A DNA stretch of 64,000 nt from Rhizobium sp. CCGE531 (GCF_003627795.1 NZ_CP032684.1:1775001-1839000), one strand, 5' to 3'; shown: positions 9,124-18,226, numbered from the stretch's first letter. Numbers and translations: made by a program. Notes: generated from the letters alone by a model not told the origin.

Positions 9124-10551
9124 CTATTCAGCTCTTAACAGGCAATACAAATCGTCCAAGGAATTCAGGTGATCTATGTTCATTATCGTCTTGATGATGT
9201 GCGAAGTATTTTTCTCGATCGCCGAGCCCCGAAGGTTTCGTGCGAACTTTTCCGCGACATCATTCATGCTAAAAGGCCTCCGCCAGTGGCCCGGAGGCCA
9301 TTCGACCGTCGTGGTAAAGCTCCGTCCGTCCCTGGTGTGGAGAATTATTGTCGATAAATATTGGTCATGCTTCCAGAATGCCTCTTCCGCGACTGGATCA
9401 AGCTCAACATCAATTCTCTGCATGAGTTCAGCCACGCGGTTATTTCTCATGAGCGACGGCGAATACCACTCTCTGCCGACTTCAACTGAGAGAAGCGCCA
9501 TAGCCGATACATATTCAATGGACAGCTGAGCATCGATATCGCTGGCTGGAGCCTTGTCCGAAAACCATTCCGTTATTCTCGAAAAACTTCTGATTTTCAG
9601 CTTTTCAAGATTTTCGGGATCGATGTTATGCTCCTTCACGAGGCTGGAAACCCCGTCAATTGTGGTATGGAGGAACGCGCAGCTCGGATACGGTTTTAAC
9701 GACGATTCTCTAGTGCGCCAAACCTCCCCCAAATCGGCAGAAAGCTGAGCGGGTTCGAATTGATCCGACCCGATGATCTTGGCGAAGCCCCTTTCGGGGT
9801 CGCTCAACATCGCAAATGGGCCGACAATATCGCGGCGAGCGCAGAGTGCTGCGTCAATCCCTCCAAGCGCCATCTGACCATAATTTGCCTTGAGAGCGTG
9901 TGCCGGTCGACCATATTGCACATACCAGAGGGGAAGGGAGGTATTGGCGCCCGCGTGTCCGAGGGCGGATCGGAATTGCTCTTCAGATCCGCCCGACACC
10001 ACCATGGCCGCCGCTCCAGCCGCGATTCCGTGCCATGCGTGGTAGACCGCGAAACGGCGGTAAACATCCGGGGTGGCCTGAGTTGCGTCGTGAACCCGCA
10101 ATCCTGCCTCATATCCAGCTACAACTCCTGCAAGGAAGCGCTTGGGTGTTGATTTGAGGTACTCCGCCATCGCGAGTGCCGCAGGTATCACGGTTGCGCT
10201 TGGATGCCCGGCGGCGACGTCTTCATAATCAAGTACGTCAGAGAGCCAGGCATTTAATTTTGTAGCCATTGATGGGGAAAGTTGAAGGCGAGTGCCGGGA
10301 ACGCAACACCCGCCCGTGTCTTCTCCAGCTTGGTACGCGGCCAATAACTTCTCACCTAGAGGAGTGTCCGTTCCGGCGACGATACATCCGATCGTGTCCA
10401 GCGTGATGAGCTTGGCATGCTTCAGCACATCGACTGGTATGCTTTCGTATCTAAGTTCTGTCAGGAACTTCGCCAAAAGACCAGCGTCGTTGTGAGCGGC
10501 GCCGCGGGGAAAGAGGATGTGTTCAACTGACGATAGCGCACCCACTGACAT
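9124..10551 (-). CDS. MmgE/PrpD family protein
   Basis: A 475-residue member of the MmgE/PrpD family (2-methylcitrate dehydratase, cis-aconitate decarboxylase, iminodisuccinate epimerase relatives). Recognised by LDTIGCIVAGTDTPLGE near residue 50, the DVLDYEDVAAGHPSATVIPAALA segment around residue 110 that contains the active-site Asp and His, the GYEAGLRV helix and the late KPYPSCAFLHTTIDG segment. Length is normal. AAGGAAA lies just before the ATG. It is divergent from ocd with a 306-base spacer and has no partner such as PrpB or PrpC nearby, so the reaction is open; dehydration or epimerisation of a small di- or tricarboxylate is the family norm. Confidence 0.88.
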   Translation of the reverse strand: MSVGALSSVEHILFPRGAAHNDAGLLAKFLTELRYESIPVDVLKHAKLITLDTIGCIVAGTDTPLGEKLLAAYQAGEDTGGCCVPGTRLQLSPSMATKLNAWLSDVLDYEDVAAGHPSATVIPAALAMAEYLKSTPKRFLAGVVAGYEAGLRVHDATQATPDVYRRFAVYHAWHGIAAGAAAMVVSGGSEEQFRSALGHAGANTSLPLWYVQYGRPAHALKANYGQMALGGIDAALCARRDIVGPFAMLSDPERGFAKIIGSDQFEPAQLSADLGEVWRTRESSLKPYPSCAFLHTTIDGVSSLVKEHNIDPENLEKLKIRSFSRITEWFSDKAPASDIDAQLSIEYVSAMALLSVEVGREWYSPSLMRNNRVAELMQRIDVELDPVAEEAFWKHDQYLSTIILHTRDGRSFTTTVEWPPGHWRRPFSMNDVAEKFARNLRGSAIEKNTSHIIKTIMNIDHLNSLDDLYCLLRAE

Positions 10552-10670
10552 AATTTTCCTTTCTTAAGCGGAACGAAGTGACCTACCGTTCCGACCAGAG
10601 ACCCTCATGGAAAGTGAACGGTGGCTAACCGTGCCGCCCTTTTCCCAAGCGCACAGCAGCTCTCCACCCA

Positions 10671-10702
10671 TTGACATACCTGTTATACCAGGTCTACATA
10701 AT
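10671..10702 (+). promoter_or_regulatory. Promoter/operator candidate upstream of ocd
   Basis: TTGACA at 10671-10676 is followed by ACCTGTTATACCAGGT (10678-10693), an inverted repeat with ACCTG/CAGGT arms around a TTATAC centre, then an AT-rich TACATAAT that could hold the -10 box. It lies about 160 bases before the ocd start and faces it. The palindrome is a good operator candidate. Which regulator (LysR at 13951 or a GntR) would bind is not known. Confidence 0.45.
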
Positions 10703-10857
10703 CTCGCCGTGGCACGCAACTTGAATTTTGCCTCCGCGTTTTAGAAAGCGTGACCGATAACAAGAGGTCATTCGCGAGTTCGAACACCGCCGGGCGGTAC
10801 CTGTTTTGATTCTGTCTGGCGAAGCCTGATGGGCACTCGAAGGAGCTATTTAAAGTC

Positions 10858-11931
10858 ATGCAAGACAAACTGAACGTTGTTCCCTTCATCAGCGTCGATC
10901 ATATGATGAAGCTGGTGCTTGCAACCGGTGTCGAACGCTTCCTCGTCGAGCTTGCCGCCTATATCGAGGAGGACTTCCGCCGCTGGGAGTGCTTCGACAA
11001 GACGCCGCGTGTCGCCTCTCACAGCGCCGAAGGCGTCATCGAGCTGATGCCGACCAGTGATGGCGAGACCTACGGCTTCAAATACGTCAACGGCCATCCC
11101 AAGAACACCCGTTCCGGTCGCCAGACGGTCACCGCTTTCGGCGTGCTTGCCGATGTCGGCAACGGCTATCCGATGCTCTTGACCGAGATGACGATCCTGA
11201 CGGCGCTCAGGACCGCGGCGATGTCGGCCGTCGCTGCCAAGTACCTGGCACCGAAGGGCGCCCGTACCATGGCGATGATCGGCAACGGGGCGCAGTCGGA
11301 ATTCCAGGCCATCGCCTTCAAGGCGATCCTCGGCGTCGACAAGCTGCGGCTTTACGACATCGATCCATCCGCGACGGCTCGCTGCCGGAAGAACCTTGCC
11401 GGCATGGGTTTCGAGATTATGGCCTGCGCCTCCTCGCAGGAAGCGGTCGAAGGCGCCGAGATCGTCACCACCGTCACCGCTGACAAGCAGAATGCGACGA
11501 TCCTCACCGACAACATGGTCGGCCCCGGCATTCACATCAACGCCGTTGGCGGCGACTGCCCCGGCAAAACCGAGCTTCACGGCGACATCCTGCTGCGCTC
11601 CGATATCTTCGTCGAATACCCGCCGCAGACGCGCATCGAAGGCGAGATCCAGCAGCTCGCTCCGGACCACCCGGTTGTCGAGCTTTGGCAGGTGATCGCC
11701 GGCAAGGCGGCCGGCCGTTCGGGCGAGCGTCAGATTACGCTGTTCGACTCCGTCGGCTTCGCCATCGAGGATTTTTCGGCGCTGCGCTATGTGCGCGACT
11801 GCCTCAAGGACACCGGCCTTTATGAAGAACTCGATCTGCTCGCCGATCCCGACGAGCCGCGCGATCTCTTCGGCATGATCCTGCGCGCGGCAAAAGCGGC
11901 TTCCACACCTCAAAAGATCGGAGCGCTCTGA
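10858..11931 (+). CDS. ocd: Ornithine cyclodeaminase
   Basis: A 357-residue protein of the ornithine cyclodeaminase/mu-crystallin family, which converts L-ornithine to L-proline and ammonia using tightly bound NAD. Seen here: the substrate-binding N-terminal part with YGFKYVNGHPKN, the Rossmann motif IGNGAQSEFQ near residue 142, and the NAVGGDCPGKTEL segment whose Asp is the catalytic acid in Agrobacterium Ocd. The length equals that of the Agrobacterium enzyme. AAGGAG stands 13 bases before the ATG. Its stop shares one base with the start of ctlX (TGATG), so the two are one transcription unit. The reverse strand carries long spurious frames typical of high-GC genes. Confidence 0.95.
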   Translation: MQDKLNVVPFISVDHMMKLVLATGVERFLVELAAYIEEDFRRWECFDKTPRVASHSAEGVIELMPTSDGETYGFKYVNGHPKNTRSGRQTVTAFGVLADVGNGYPMLLTEMTILTALRTAAMSAVAAKYLAPKGARTMAMIGNGAQSEFQAIAFKAILGVDKLRLYDIDPSATARCRKNLAGMGFEIMACASSQEAVEGAEIVTTVTADKQNATILTDNMVGPGIHINAVGGDCPGKTELHGDILLRSDIFVEYPPQTRIEGEIQQLAPDHPVVELWQVIAGKAAGRSGERQITLFDSVGFAIEDFSALRYVRDCLKDTGLYEELDLLADPDEPRDLFGMILRAAKAASTPQKIGAL

Positions 11932-12893
11932 TGAGCAGACAGTCCGTTCAGGCCCCCAGGGGCGTCGTGATGATCCGGCCGCATCATTTTACGCCGAATC
12001 CGATGACCGCCGCCGACAACGCGTTTCAGTCCAATGACGAAAAGCGGGCCGCCGCAGCGGTCGCCAGCGCCGCCTACGATGAGGTAACGCGCATGGCGGA
12101 AGGCCTCGCCGAGGCTGGCGTCGCCGTCCATGTCTTTGAGGACCGGACGGTTGCAACGCCCGACTCCGTCTTCCCCAACAATTGGTTCTCGACCCATTCC
12201 GGCGGCCACGTTGCGGTCTATCCGATGTACTCGCCCAATCGGCAGAAAGAGCGTCGCGGTGACGTGATCGAGATGCTCAAGACCGAGTACCGCGTGCAGG
12301 ATGTCATCGATTATTCCGGCCTTGAGAAAGACCATGTCTATCTTGAAGGCACCGGCGCTATGGTCCTCGATCACATCGGCCGGGTCGCCTACGCGGTGCG
12401 CTCCAACCGTACCAACGAAGTGGCGCTGGAGCGCTTCTGCACGCACTTCAACTTCGAGCCGATGGTCTTCGACGCCGTCGATCGCAGCGGCCAGCCGATC
12501 TATCACACCAACGTGCTGATGTGCGTCGGGACCGATTTCGCTTTGCTTGGAACGCAGATGGTTCGCGATCTTCGGCGCCGGCAGGAAGTTGTCGACAGGC
12601 TCAGGGAAACCGGCCGCGAGGTCATCGAGGTTTCCATCGAGCAGATCGAGAATTTTGCCGGCAATGCCATCGAGCTGGAGGGCGGCGACGATCGCGTGCT
12701 GGCGCTGTCGGCGCGCGCCCACGCAGCCCTGTATCAGGAACAGATAGCGGCGATTGAGCACTCCGCCAAGCTCTTGCCGTTCGACGTCTCGACCATCGAA
12801 CTCGCCGGCGGCTCGGTGCGCTGCATGCTCGCGGGCATTCACCTGTCACGGCGCACTCCGCAGACGGAACATCTCCTATTAGCGGCCGAATGA
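11931..12893 (+). CDS. ctlX: CtlX-type citrulline hydrolase (guanidino-modifying superfamily)
   Basis: A 320-residue member of the amidinotransferase/deiminase superfamily, CtlX branch (COG4874). Visible family segments are VMIRPHHFTPNPMTAADN at the start, PDSVFPNNWFSTH near residue 80, YLEGTGAMVLDH near 138, the histidine in IYHTNVLMCVG near 190 and the catalytic cysteine in GGSVRCMLAGIHL near 305. CtlX of Francisella is a citrulline ureidase giving ornithine, ammonia and CO2; that activity would feed Ocd directly. Start overlaps the ocd stop. Arginine deiminase-like activity remains an alternative. Confidence 0.85.
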   Translation: MSRQSVQAPRGVVMIRPHHFTPNPMTAADNAFQSNDEKRAAAAVASAAYDEVTRMAEGLAEAGVAVHVFEDRTVATPDSVFPNNWFSTHSGGHVAVYPMYSPNRQKERRGDVIEMLKTEYRVQDVIDYSGLEKDHVYLEGTGAMVLDHIGRVAYAVRSNRTNEVALERFCTHFNFEPMVFDAVDRSGQPIYHTNVLMCVGTDFALLGTQMVRDLRRRQEVVDRLRETGREVIEVSIEQIENFAGNAIELEGGDDRVLALSARAHAALYQEQIAAIEHSAKLLPFDVSTIELAGGSVRCMLAGIHLSRRTPQTEHLLLAAE

Positions 12894-12934
12894 GCGCGCG
12901 CGCAGTCGAACATTGGAACTAAGGACAACCAACA

Positions 12935-13738
12935 ATGTCGCAGACCAGATCAGTCTATGAGTTCAACTCGGCAATCGTCCGGGAACCATCCACCTCCGTT
13001 ATCAATGGCCTGCGCGCCAACGATCGCGGCGGCCCGACTTACGACGGCGTGAAGGTCGAGCACGACGCCTACATTGCGGCGCTACGCAATGCCGGTGTCG
13101 AGGTCACAGTGCTTCCGCCGCTTGAGGACTTCCCGGACTCCATCTTCGTCGAGGACCCGGCACTTGTGTTCACCAACGGCGCCATCCTGCTCCGGCCGGG
13201 CACCCGGAGCCGAGCCGAGGAAACTGCCGAACTTGCGCCGGTGCTGCGCGAGATGTTCGAGACCGTTCTTGAACTGCCCGCAACGGGCCAGGCGGACGGC
13301 GGCGACATCATGTATACCCCGAAAGGCCTGCTGATCGGCCTCTCCGACCGCACTGATAAGGATGGTGCCGAGGGACTTGTCGCCTGCATCGAAAAGCTTG
13401 GTGGACAGGCTCAGATTGCCGAGACTCCGAAAGGCGTTTTGCACTTCAAGACAGGCTCCTCGCTGCTTGACGACGAGACTGTGATCGCGACGGCCGCCCT
13501 TGCCGATGCTGCTGTCTTCGAAGGGTTTCGCAAGTTCGTCGTTCCAGAAGGTGAAGAGCCGGCGGCGAATGTGCTCCGGGTGAACGATGTCGTCTTCGCC
13601 AGCGCCAACCACCCACGCACGCTCGAGAGGCTCGACAACGAGGGCTACAGGGTCGTGCCGCTGAAGACGGCCGAGATCGAGAAGATCGACGCTGGGCTCT
13701 CCTGTATGTCGCTGCGGTGGTATCGCAACGGCAGATAG
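12935..13738 (+). CDS. ddaH: Dimethylarginine dimethylaminohydrolase (DDAH) family protein
   Basis: A 267-residue enzyme of the DDAH family, which hydrolyses N-omega-methylated arginines to citrulline and methylamines. Seen: the substrate-binding acid pair in SIFVEDPALVF near residue 70, GQADGGDIMY near 117, the catalytic histidine in GVLHFKTGSSL near 170 and the nucleophile cysteine in LSCMSLR near 257. Length matches bacterial DDAH (about 255-275). It lies 41 bases after ctlX with AAGGACAA as ribosome site, completing an ocd-ctlX-ddaH operon. A plain arginine deiminase or other guanidino substrate cannot be excluded. Confidence 0.87.
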   Translation: MSQTRSVYEFNSAIVREPSTSVINGLRANDRGGPTYDGVKVEHDAYIAALRNAGVEVTVLPPLEDFPDSIFVEDPALVFTNGAILLRPGTRSRAEETAELAPVLREMFETVLELPATGQADGGDIMYTPKGLLIGLSDRTDKDGAEGLVACIEKLGGQAQIAETPKGVLHFKTGSSLLDDETVIATAALADAAVFEGFRKFVVPEGEEPAANVLRVNDVVFASANHPRTLERLDNEGYRVVPLKTAEIEKIDAGLSCMSLRWYRNGR

Positions 13739-13950
13739 GCCGACACAAGTTCGAATACCGGAGATGCCGCTCCATTCCCCAGGTGCCGCCGCTGGCAAGT
13801 GCCTCCGGCATATGGCCTCTTGGTGGATGAGGGCTTGGTGGGCGGCTTTTTCCCAGCCTCCTCCCGAGGAGCCCCTTATCGGAGTGATCTCAATGTGGAA
13901 ACGACGACGAGGCTGTCGATCGTAAACAAGAATAATTGTGAGGAAGAGAG

Positions 13951-14838
13951 ATGGACCTTCGCCATCTTCGGTATGTCGTAGCGGCGGCCCGCAACGGGAG
14001 CTTCAGTGCGGCGGGTCATGAGTTGAACGTCCGCCAGCCGATCATAAGCAAGCGCATTCGAGAGTTGGAGGACGAGCTTGGTGTCTTTCTGTTCGACCGC
14101 GCCACATCGGGGGCGCGGCTCACACCGACAGGCGAAGAATTCGTGGTCGGCGCCCGGCGTATCATCGAGGCATTTCAGCGGCTCTCCGAACGGGCGAGGG
14201 CACGCGGCGCCGGCAAGACCGGACGTCTGGTGGTCGGCTTTTATAAGTCGATGTCATCGGGATGCTTTCGTACAGCCTTGAAGACCTTTCGGAGCAAGTT
14301 CCCTGGCGTCGAGGTGGAACTGCTGGAGGCTTCCTATATCGAGCTCAAGGCCGGCGTGATGTCTGGTACGATCGATTTCGCCATCGTTCTCGGCGACACA
14401 GGCAGGACCGAGCTTCTGGATTCGATGCCGCTTTGGGCGGCGCAAATAATGGTGGCCCTGCCGAAAGACCACGCGCTGGCCGAGAAGGCAACCGTCTATT
14501 GGTCCGAACTAAAGGGCGAGCGGTTTCTTGTGCCTCACGATGATCCTGGTCCCGACATCCGCAATATCATCCTTAGTCATCTCGCAGCACCTTCCGATCA
14601 TCCGGAGATCATCACGCGGCAGCTGAGCCGGGAAAGCATCCTGGGCGAGGTCGCGAGCGGGCAGGGGATCAGCCTGCAGTGCGAAAACACGCAGCCTGTC
14701 CTCGGGCAGGGCGTTGTCCTTCGGCCCGTGCATGATGGCAACGGCGGCGTCCGGCTCGGCTACATCGCCTGCTGGCGGCCGGACAATTCCAACCCGGTTA
14801 TCAAGAACTTCTTCGAAATCTTCCGTTTTGTCGATTGA
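13951..14838 (+). CDS. LysR family transcriptional regulator
   Basis: A 295-residue LysR regulator: winged helix-turn-helix at residues 1-60 (NGSFSAAGHELNVRQPIISKRIRELEDELG) and a periplasmic-binding-protein-like effector domain after residue 90. GAGGAAG precedes the ATG. It lies 212 bases downstream of ddaH on the same strand, so it might regulate the arginine operon, yet its 3' end sits directly against trb sequence. The last ~30 bases and the junction to trb are also recognisable at about 28643-28680, which says the gene belonged to a LysR-trbB arrangement. The effector is unknown. Confidence 0.88.
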   Translation: MDLRHLRYVVAAARNGSFSAAGHELNVRQPIISKRIRELEDELGVFLFDRATSGARLTPTGEEFVVGARRIIEAFQRLSERARARGAGKTGRLVVGFYKSMSSGCFRTALKTFRSKFPGVEVELLEASYIELKAGVMSGTIDFAIVLGDTGRTELLDSMPLWAAQIMVALPKDHALAEKATVYWSELKGERFLVPHDDPGPDIRNIILSHLAAPSDHPEIITRQLSRESILGEVASGQGISLQCENTQPVLGQGVVLRPVHDGNGGVRLGYIACWRPDNSNPVIKNFFEIFRFVD

Positions 14839-15016
14839 GTCAACGGCTGCCACGCGTCAGCCAGCGAACGCGCCTACGACGGCGCAAGTATTTTACGAAC
14901 GCTTACGCCCGTCCACGACGCCCAGGATTCTCTTGTTGCTGAGCGCTTATTTCTGCCTTTCTTGAATGTCTCCGTCGCGATCCGCCGCCTGGCCGATCGC
15001 CGGAAGCGGGGACCAC

Positions 15017-15916
15017 ATGCCGGGACGTCACCATCAGAACCAGGAAGCGATCTCGCGCGGCGCGCGCATGCTGCGCACGGGCCTGCTATCGCGCGACATC
15101 TCGAAGACCCGGCCGTGGTTGAGGTCATGCTGAATCCGGACGGCCGCCTCTGGGTCGACCGGTCGAGAGAAGGGCTGGCAGACACCAGCGAGACATTGCC
15201 TGCCGCCGACGGTGAACGAATTGTCCGTCTCGTCGCCCACCACGTCGGCGCCGAGGTTCGTCCTGGAAGCCCCGCGTTTCCGTGGAACTTCCAGAAACCG
15301 GCGAGCGCTGCGAGGGCCTGCTTCCGCCCCGTGGTCGCTGCCACCACCTTCGCGATTCGCAAACCCGCCGTCGCCGTCTTCACGCTTTCCGACTACATCG
15401 CGGCCGAAATCATGGCCGACGCGCAGGCCGATGTCCTGCAGATCGCGGTCGAGCGGCGGAAGAACATCCTCGCCGCCGCCGGCACTTCCACCTGCAAGAC
15501 GACGTTGACCAATGCTCCTGGCCGAAGTCGCCAAGTCTTCCGATCTCGTCAAATCGTCGCTGCGTCTCAGACCCGACCACATCCCCATCGGCGAGGTACG
15601 TGGCGCTGAAGCACTCGATCTCCTCAAGGCCTGGGCACCGACCACCCGGGCGGCATCGGCACCATTCACGCCAATTCCGCAATCGGCGCACTCCGGCGCC
15701 TCCAATAGCTGGTGGAGGAAGCGGTGGTCACGGTGCCCCGGGCGATGATCGCCGACACCATCGACCTGATTGCCGTGCTCTCCGGCCGCGGCATTGCCCG
15801 TCGGCTTGCCGAGATCGCGTTTGTCGACGGGCTCGATCCGGTGACCAGCGACTACCGCACCTGCGGCACATCCCCCAACCGACCGCCAACCGCTTCCGAG
15901 AGGAGAAGAGGAATGA
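15017..15916 (+). pseudogene. trbB: Decayed trbB (conjugal transfer ATPase)
   Basis: Base-by-base comparison with the intact trbB at 28854-29861 shows the same gene with several frameshifts (the first near 15080), a Walker A lysine loop changed to TSTCKTT, and a 96-base in-frame deletion between two TCCGATC repeats (29385 and 29481 in the intact copy) that removed Walker B. The start context AAGCGGGGAC-N-ATG is retained. It cannot encode a working VirB11-type ATPase. The sequence divergence from the intact copy is well over that of a recent duplication. Confidence 0.9.
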
Positions 15917-16020
15917 CCGTGTCCGCCATGTCCCGATTTCGCCAGTCCCGCCGTCAGTTCATGCGGGCGACAGCGTTCCTGTCCATCTTCGAAATGACAG
16001 CGCTGCCGGCGTATGCCTCC
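15913..16020 (+). pseudogene. trbC: Truncated trbC 5' end
   Basis: The first ~36 codons align with trbC at 29858 (arginine-rich start, then a signal-like hydrophobic run ending MTALPAYAS against MTALPAHAS). After about 16020 similarity stops abruptly; the frame happens to continue to a stop at 16236 with unrelated residues. The ATGA overlap with the trbB relic is retained. This point is the right-hand breakpoint of the old trb copy. Confidence 0.8.
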
Positions 16021-16149
16021 GCCTTTTGTCATGCGTATGCGCGGTGCAAATTGCTAACGGAAGCCGGACTTTGCTGCGAGGATCGGAGCTGGTGTATTAC
16101 TCAGAACGCAAACGAACTCGTTATATTGTTGTATTCGTTAGGATATCCT

Positions 16150-17031
16150 TCATATCGAAACCAAATCAATCAACCCAGTTTTGTCCCCCTTCAAGCGATA
16201 ATGCCGTCCAGATTCGATCGGCAGAGGTTCGCGTAAAGGGTGGAAAGCCATTGGCCAATGGCTCTTCAGATCTCTAGAAGTGACAAGGAACTTCCCAAAA
16301 TATGCATCGAAATATGAGGTCATTCCGTGGCAGAGGCCGGAGCTGTGGGCGATGACACGGTGTTCAACCGGATTCAGGGCGTTTGGATTTAGATAGTCAT
16401 AGTTCCTAAAATGAATAGTTGGCGAGAGGCGCACAAAATCATGCTGCATCTGGGTAACCGTGAAGTATGCACGTTCGGCAAACAGGTTAAACCCAGAAAG
16501 ATCAACCCCGCATTGGTCAAACACAGAATTTTCCTCAAAAGCTTGTACGTCACTGCATAGAAACCCGAATTGCTGAACCCGATCTGGTATGACAACTGTA
16601 GTAGGACTGGCGATTTGGCGGATGTCCTCCGCGATCGCCTCAAAGCCCTCACCAACGACTCCTGCGTCTAATGTCTCTGTGAAGATGATGTCAGGTGCCG
16701 AAGGAAGGTCGCCGTCTAAGATTGCTTGCCTTGAGGATTTTGCAATCACAGCAATGCAATCCTGCAAATGATTGGCGTGTATAATCTGCCGCGCAGTGTC
16801 CGCAATTCGCTCATCCATCTCGCATGTGAATACTCTTCGAGCCCCATATCTGGCGAAGAGCATCGCCGGAAGGCCGGCGCCAGTTCCGATTTCAACAACA
16901 GTCTTCCCAGTGACATTGCAAGATGCAATAGCTGCCTCTATTGCTGTATTTCGTGCGGGGTCCCGCATCATTTTGAAATGCCACCTGGGCACTTTCACAT
17001 ACGCGTCAGCGGGTGATTTGATTTCATTCAT
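16150..17031 (-). CDS. PRMT-like (arginine methyltransferase type) SAM-dependent methyltransferase
   Basis: A 293-residue class I methyltransferase. Motif I is VVEIGTGAGLPAMLF near residue 45, followed by the acidic ribose ligand in VFTCEMDERIA. The segment IIFTETLDAGVVGEGF near residue 115 has the spacing of the double-E loop of protein arginine methyltransferases, most like PRMT7 (two Glu around FD/LD..LIGE). A beta-barrel-like C-terminal half with a MTSYFDAYF segment is also in keeping. Homologues in rhizobia are often labelled L11 methyltransferase, but the double-E loop argues for guanidino chemistry. Composition is lower in GC than the neighbouring trb DNA. The start overlaps the stop of an 81-codon upstream frame (ATGA). 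Confidence 0.75.
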   Translation of the reverse strand: MNEIKSPADAYVKVPRWHFKMMRDPARNTAIEAAIASCNVTGKTVVEIGTGAGLPAMLFARYGARRVFTCEMDERIADTARQIIHANHLQDCIAVIAKSSRQAILDGDLPSAPDIIFTETLDAGVVGEGFEAIAEDIRQIASPTTVVIPDRVQQFGFLCSDVQAFEENSVFDQCGVDLSGFNLFAERAYFTVTQMQHDFVRLSPTIHFRNYDYLNPNALNPVEHRVIAHSSGLCHGMTSYFDAYFGKFLVTSRDLKSHWPMAFHPLREPLPIESGRHYRLKGDKTGLIDLVSI

Positions 17032-17273
17032 TTCGGTACTCCCAGAAGGTGTAACGCTGTCTCGTGAACCGCGATCGAGAACGGCCAGATCGGCGTGTGT
17101 GAGCTACAAAGCTTCCACAACGCCTCATTCAAACTGAAAACAAGCTGTTCTCGCTTAGGCTCGACCTTCGCGCGGCCGTTCCGGCTCGAGAAGGAAGCAG
17201 CAATAATCGTACCAAGCATACAGATTGTAGGACATCTCCACCCAAAATCCTGGGGGAGTTGTAGCGCCCCCAA
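17028..17273 (-). CDS. Small hypothetical protein upstream of the methyltransferase
   Basis: An 81-residue frame whose stop overlaps the methyltransferase start by four bases. The C-terminal half (KREQLVFSLNEALWKLCSS and on) looks like ordinary helical protein, with Trp, His and Leu at helical spacing; the first ~20 residues are less convincing and the true start may be a later ATG near codon 19. No family recognised. The coupling to the next gene is the main support. Confidence 0.4.
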   Translation of the reverse strand: MGALQLPQDFGWRCPTICMLGTIIAASFSSRNGRAKVEPKREQLVFSLNEALWKLCSSHTPIWPFSIAVHETALHLLGVPK

Positions 17274-17734
17274 GTTGGGCGCGCCGCCGTGCCTGGTGCT
17301 GGAACTTGTATTCGAGCCTTAGCGCATGCTCAGCTACCTGCTAAAGTGTCTACCGCACCCTTATCGCAAGCCTCTCGGACTGTTGAAGGCTCAGGCTACG
17401 GAGCCCTCGATGTCCACCTTCGTATGAGTCGTTCATGGCTTCTCCTGTCCCAACAATTGGCCGATCTCCAACAAGGTTGCGCCGGAGCGGACAAACGAGG
17501 CGGCAAAGATAGGGCCTATTCTAGTGGAGGGCAGGCGTAGCCGCCAATTCAGGCACAGTCGAGCGCCAAATCGGCGATCACCGTGACGGCGCTGCGCGAG
17601 AGACCACGCAGCCCTAGGCGCCGTAACTGGATCTTCGCAGTGCAGCGCGGGCCAATCGTGCCACCGTCATGCTCACCCTCGTTGTGACCTGTCGTCCAGC
17701 GACGTTGATCAGAAAGCATGGCTCGGAGCATATG
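17274..17734. other. Stretch without recognisable gene
   Basis: About 460 bases between the methyltransferase unit and the recombinase relic. Only short overlapping frames on both strands, none with a family signature or a fitting ribosome site. Given its neighbours it is probably insertion-sequence debris or spacer. Confidence 0.4.
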
Positions 17735-18226
17735 CTAAGCGCCGGTCTTCCTGTCGCCAGCCGCATGGTGCGCTACGAGATACCTCGATGACGCCTCAGC
17801 CGTACCTGGACTAGTGCCCGTCCATAGTGTGCTGCGAACGTGACGTTCGACATCCTCGGGCATTGTTTTCGACGCGCGCGGTATGGGGAACGCAAAGCGG
17901 GCGACTCGAAGCGGAGCCACGCGGTGGCGGTCTGAACGATCAGTTGTCGCGACCATCGTTCATCTCCCGCCCGACCTTGGGCAAGCTGATGGGCGGCCCA
18001 CCTTTGGGCCCGCTGAGAGAATATCCTGAGGCGTGACAGGCCTGTCATGCGGAAGATCGATCCATCGGGCGACGATCAGGAGTTCTCTGGCAGTCCGCAG
18101 CAAGGTGGCATGCGCAACCACATCCCCTGTGGCGCGATGCACAAGATAGCGCTGTCGCTCGTCAGCTGCCGGACCTGCTTGATGACGTACCAGAACCTTA
18201 GGGTAATTGAAGAGCGCGTCGAACAT
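17735..18226 (-). pseudogene. Relic of a tyrosine recombinase (RIT-type integrase)
   Basis: From an ATG at 18226 the minus strand reads MFDALFNYPKVLVRHQAG and then PAADERQRYLVHRA...HATLLRTARELLIVARWIDL, the typical N-terminal (core-binding) part of the integrases found as triplets in RIT elements. After about 18010 this continues in another frame as QRAQRWAAHQLAQGRAG...QTATAWLRF, so at least one frameshift is present, and the catalytic domain with R-H-R-Y is missing. It is a dead fragment. Identification is from memory of family wording, not from a search. Confidence 0.55.

Noticed and set aside
10846..12842. Two long minus-strand frames (355 and 310 codons) opposite ocd and ctlX
   Set aside because: High-GC shadow frames; low-complexity Asp/Gly/His/Arg text without family motifs, while the plus strand encodes recognised enzymes.
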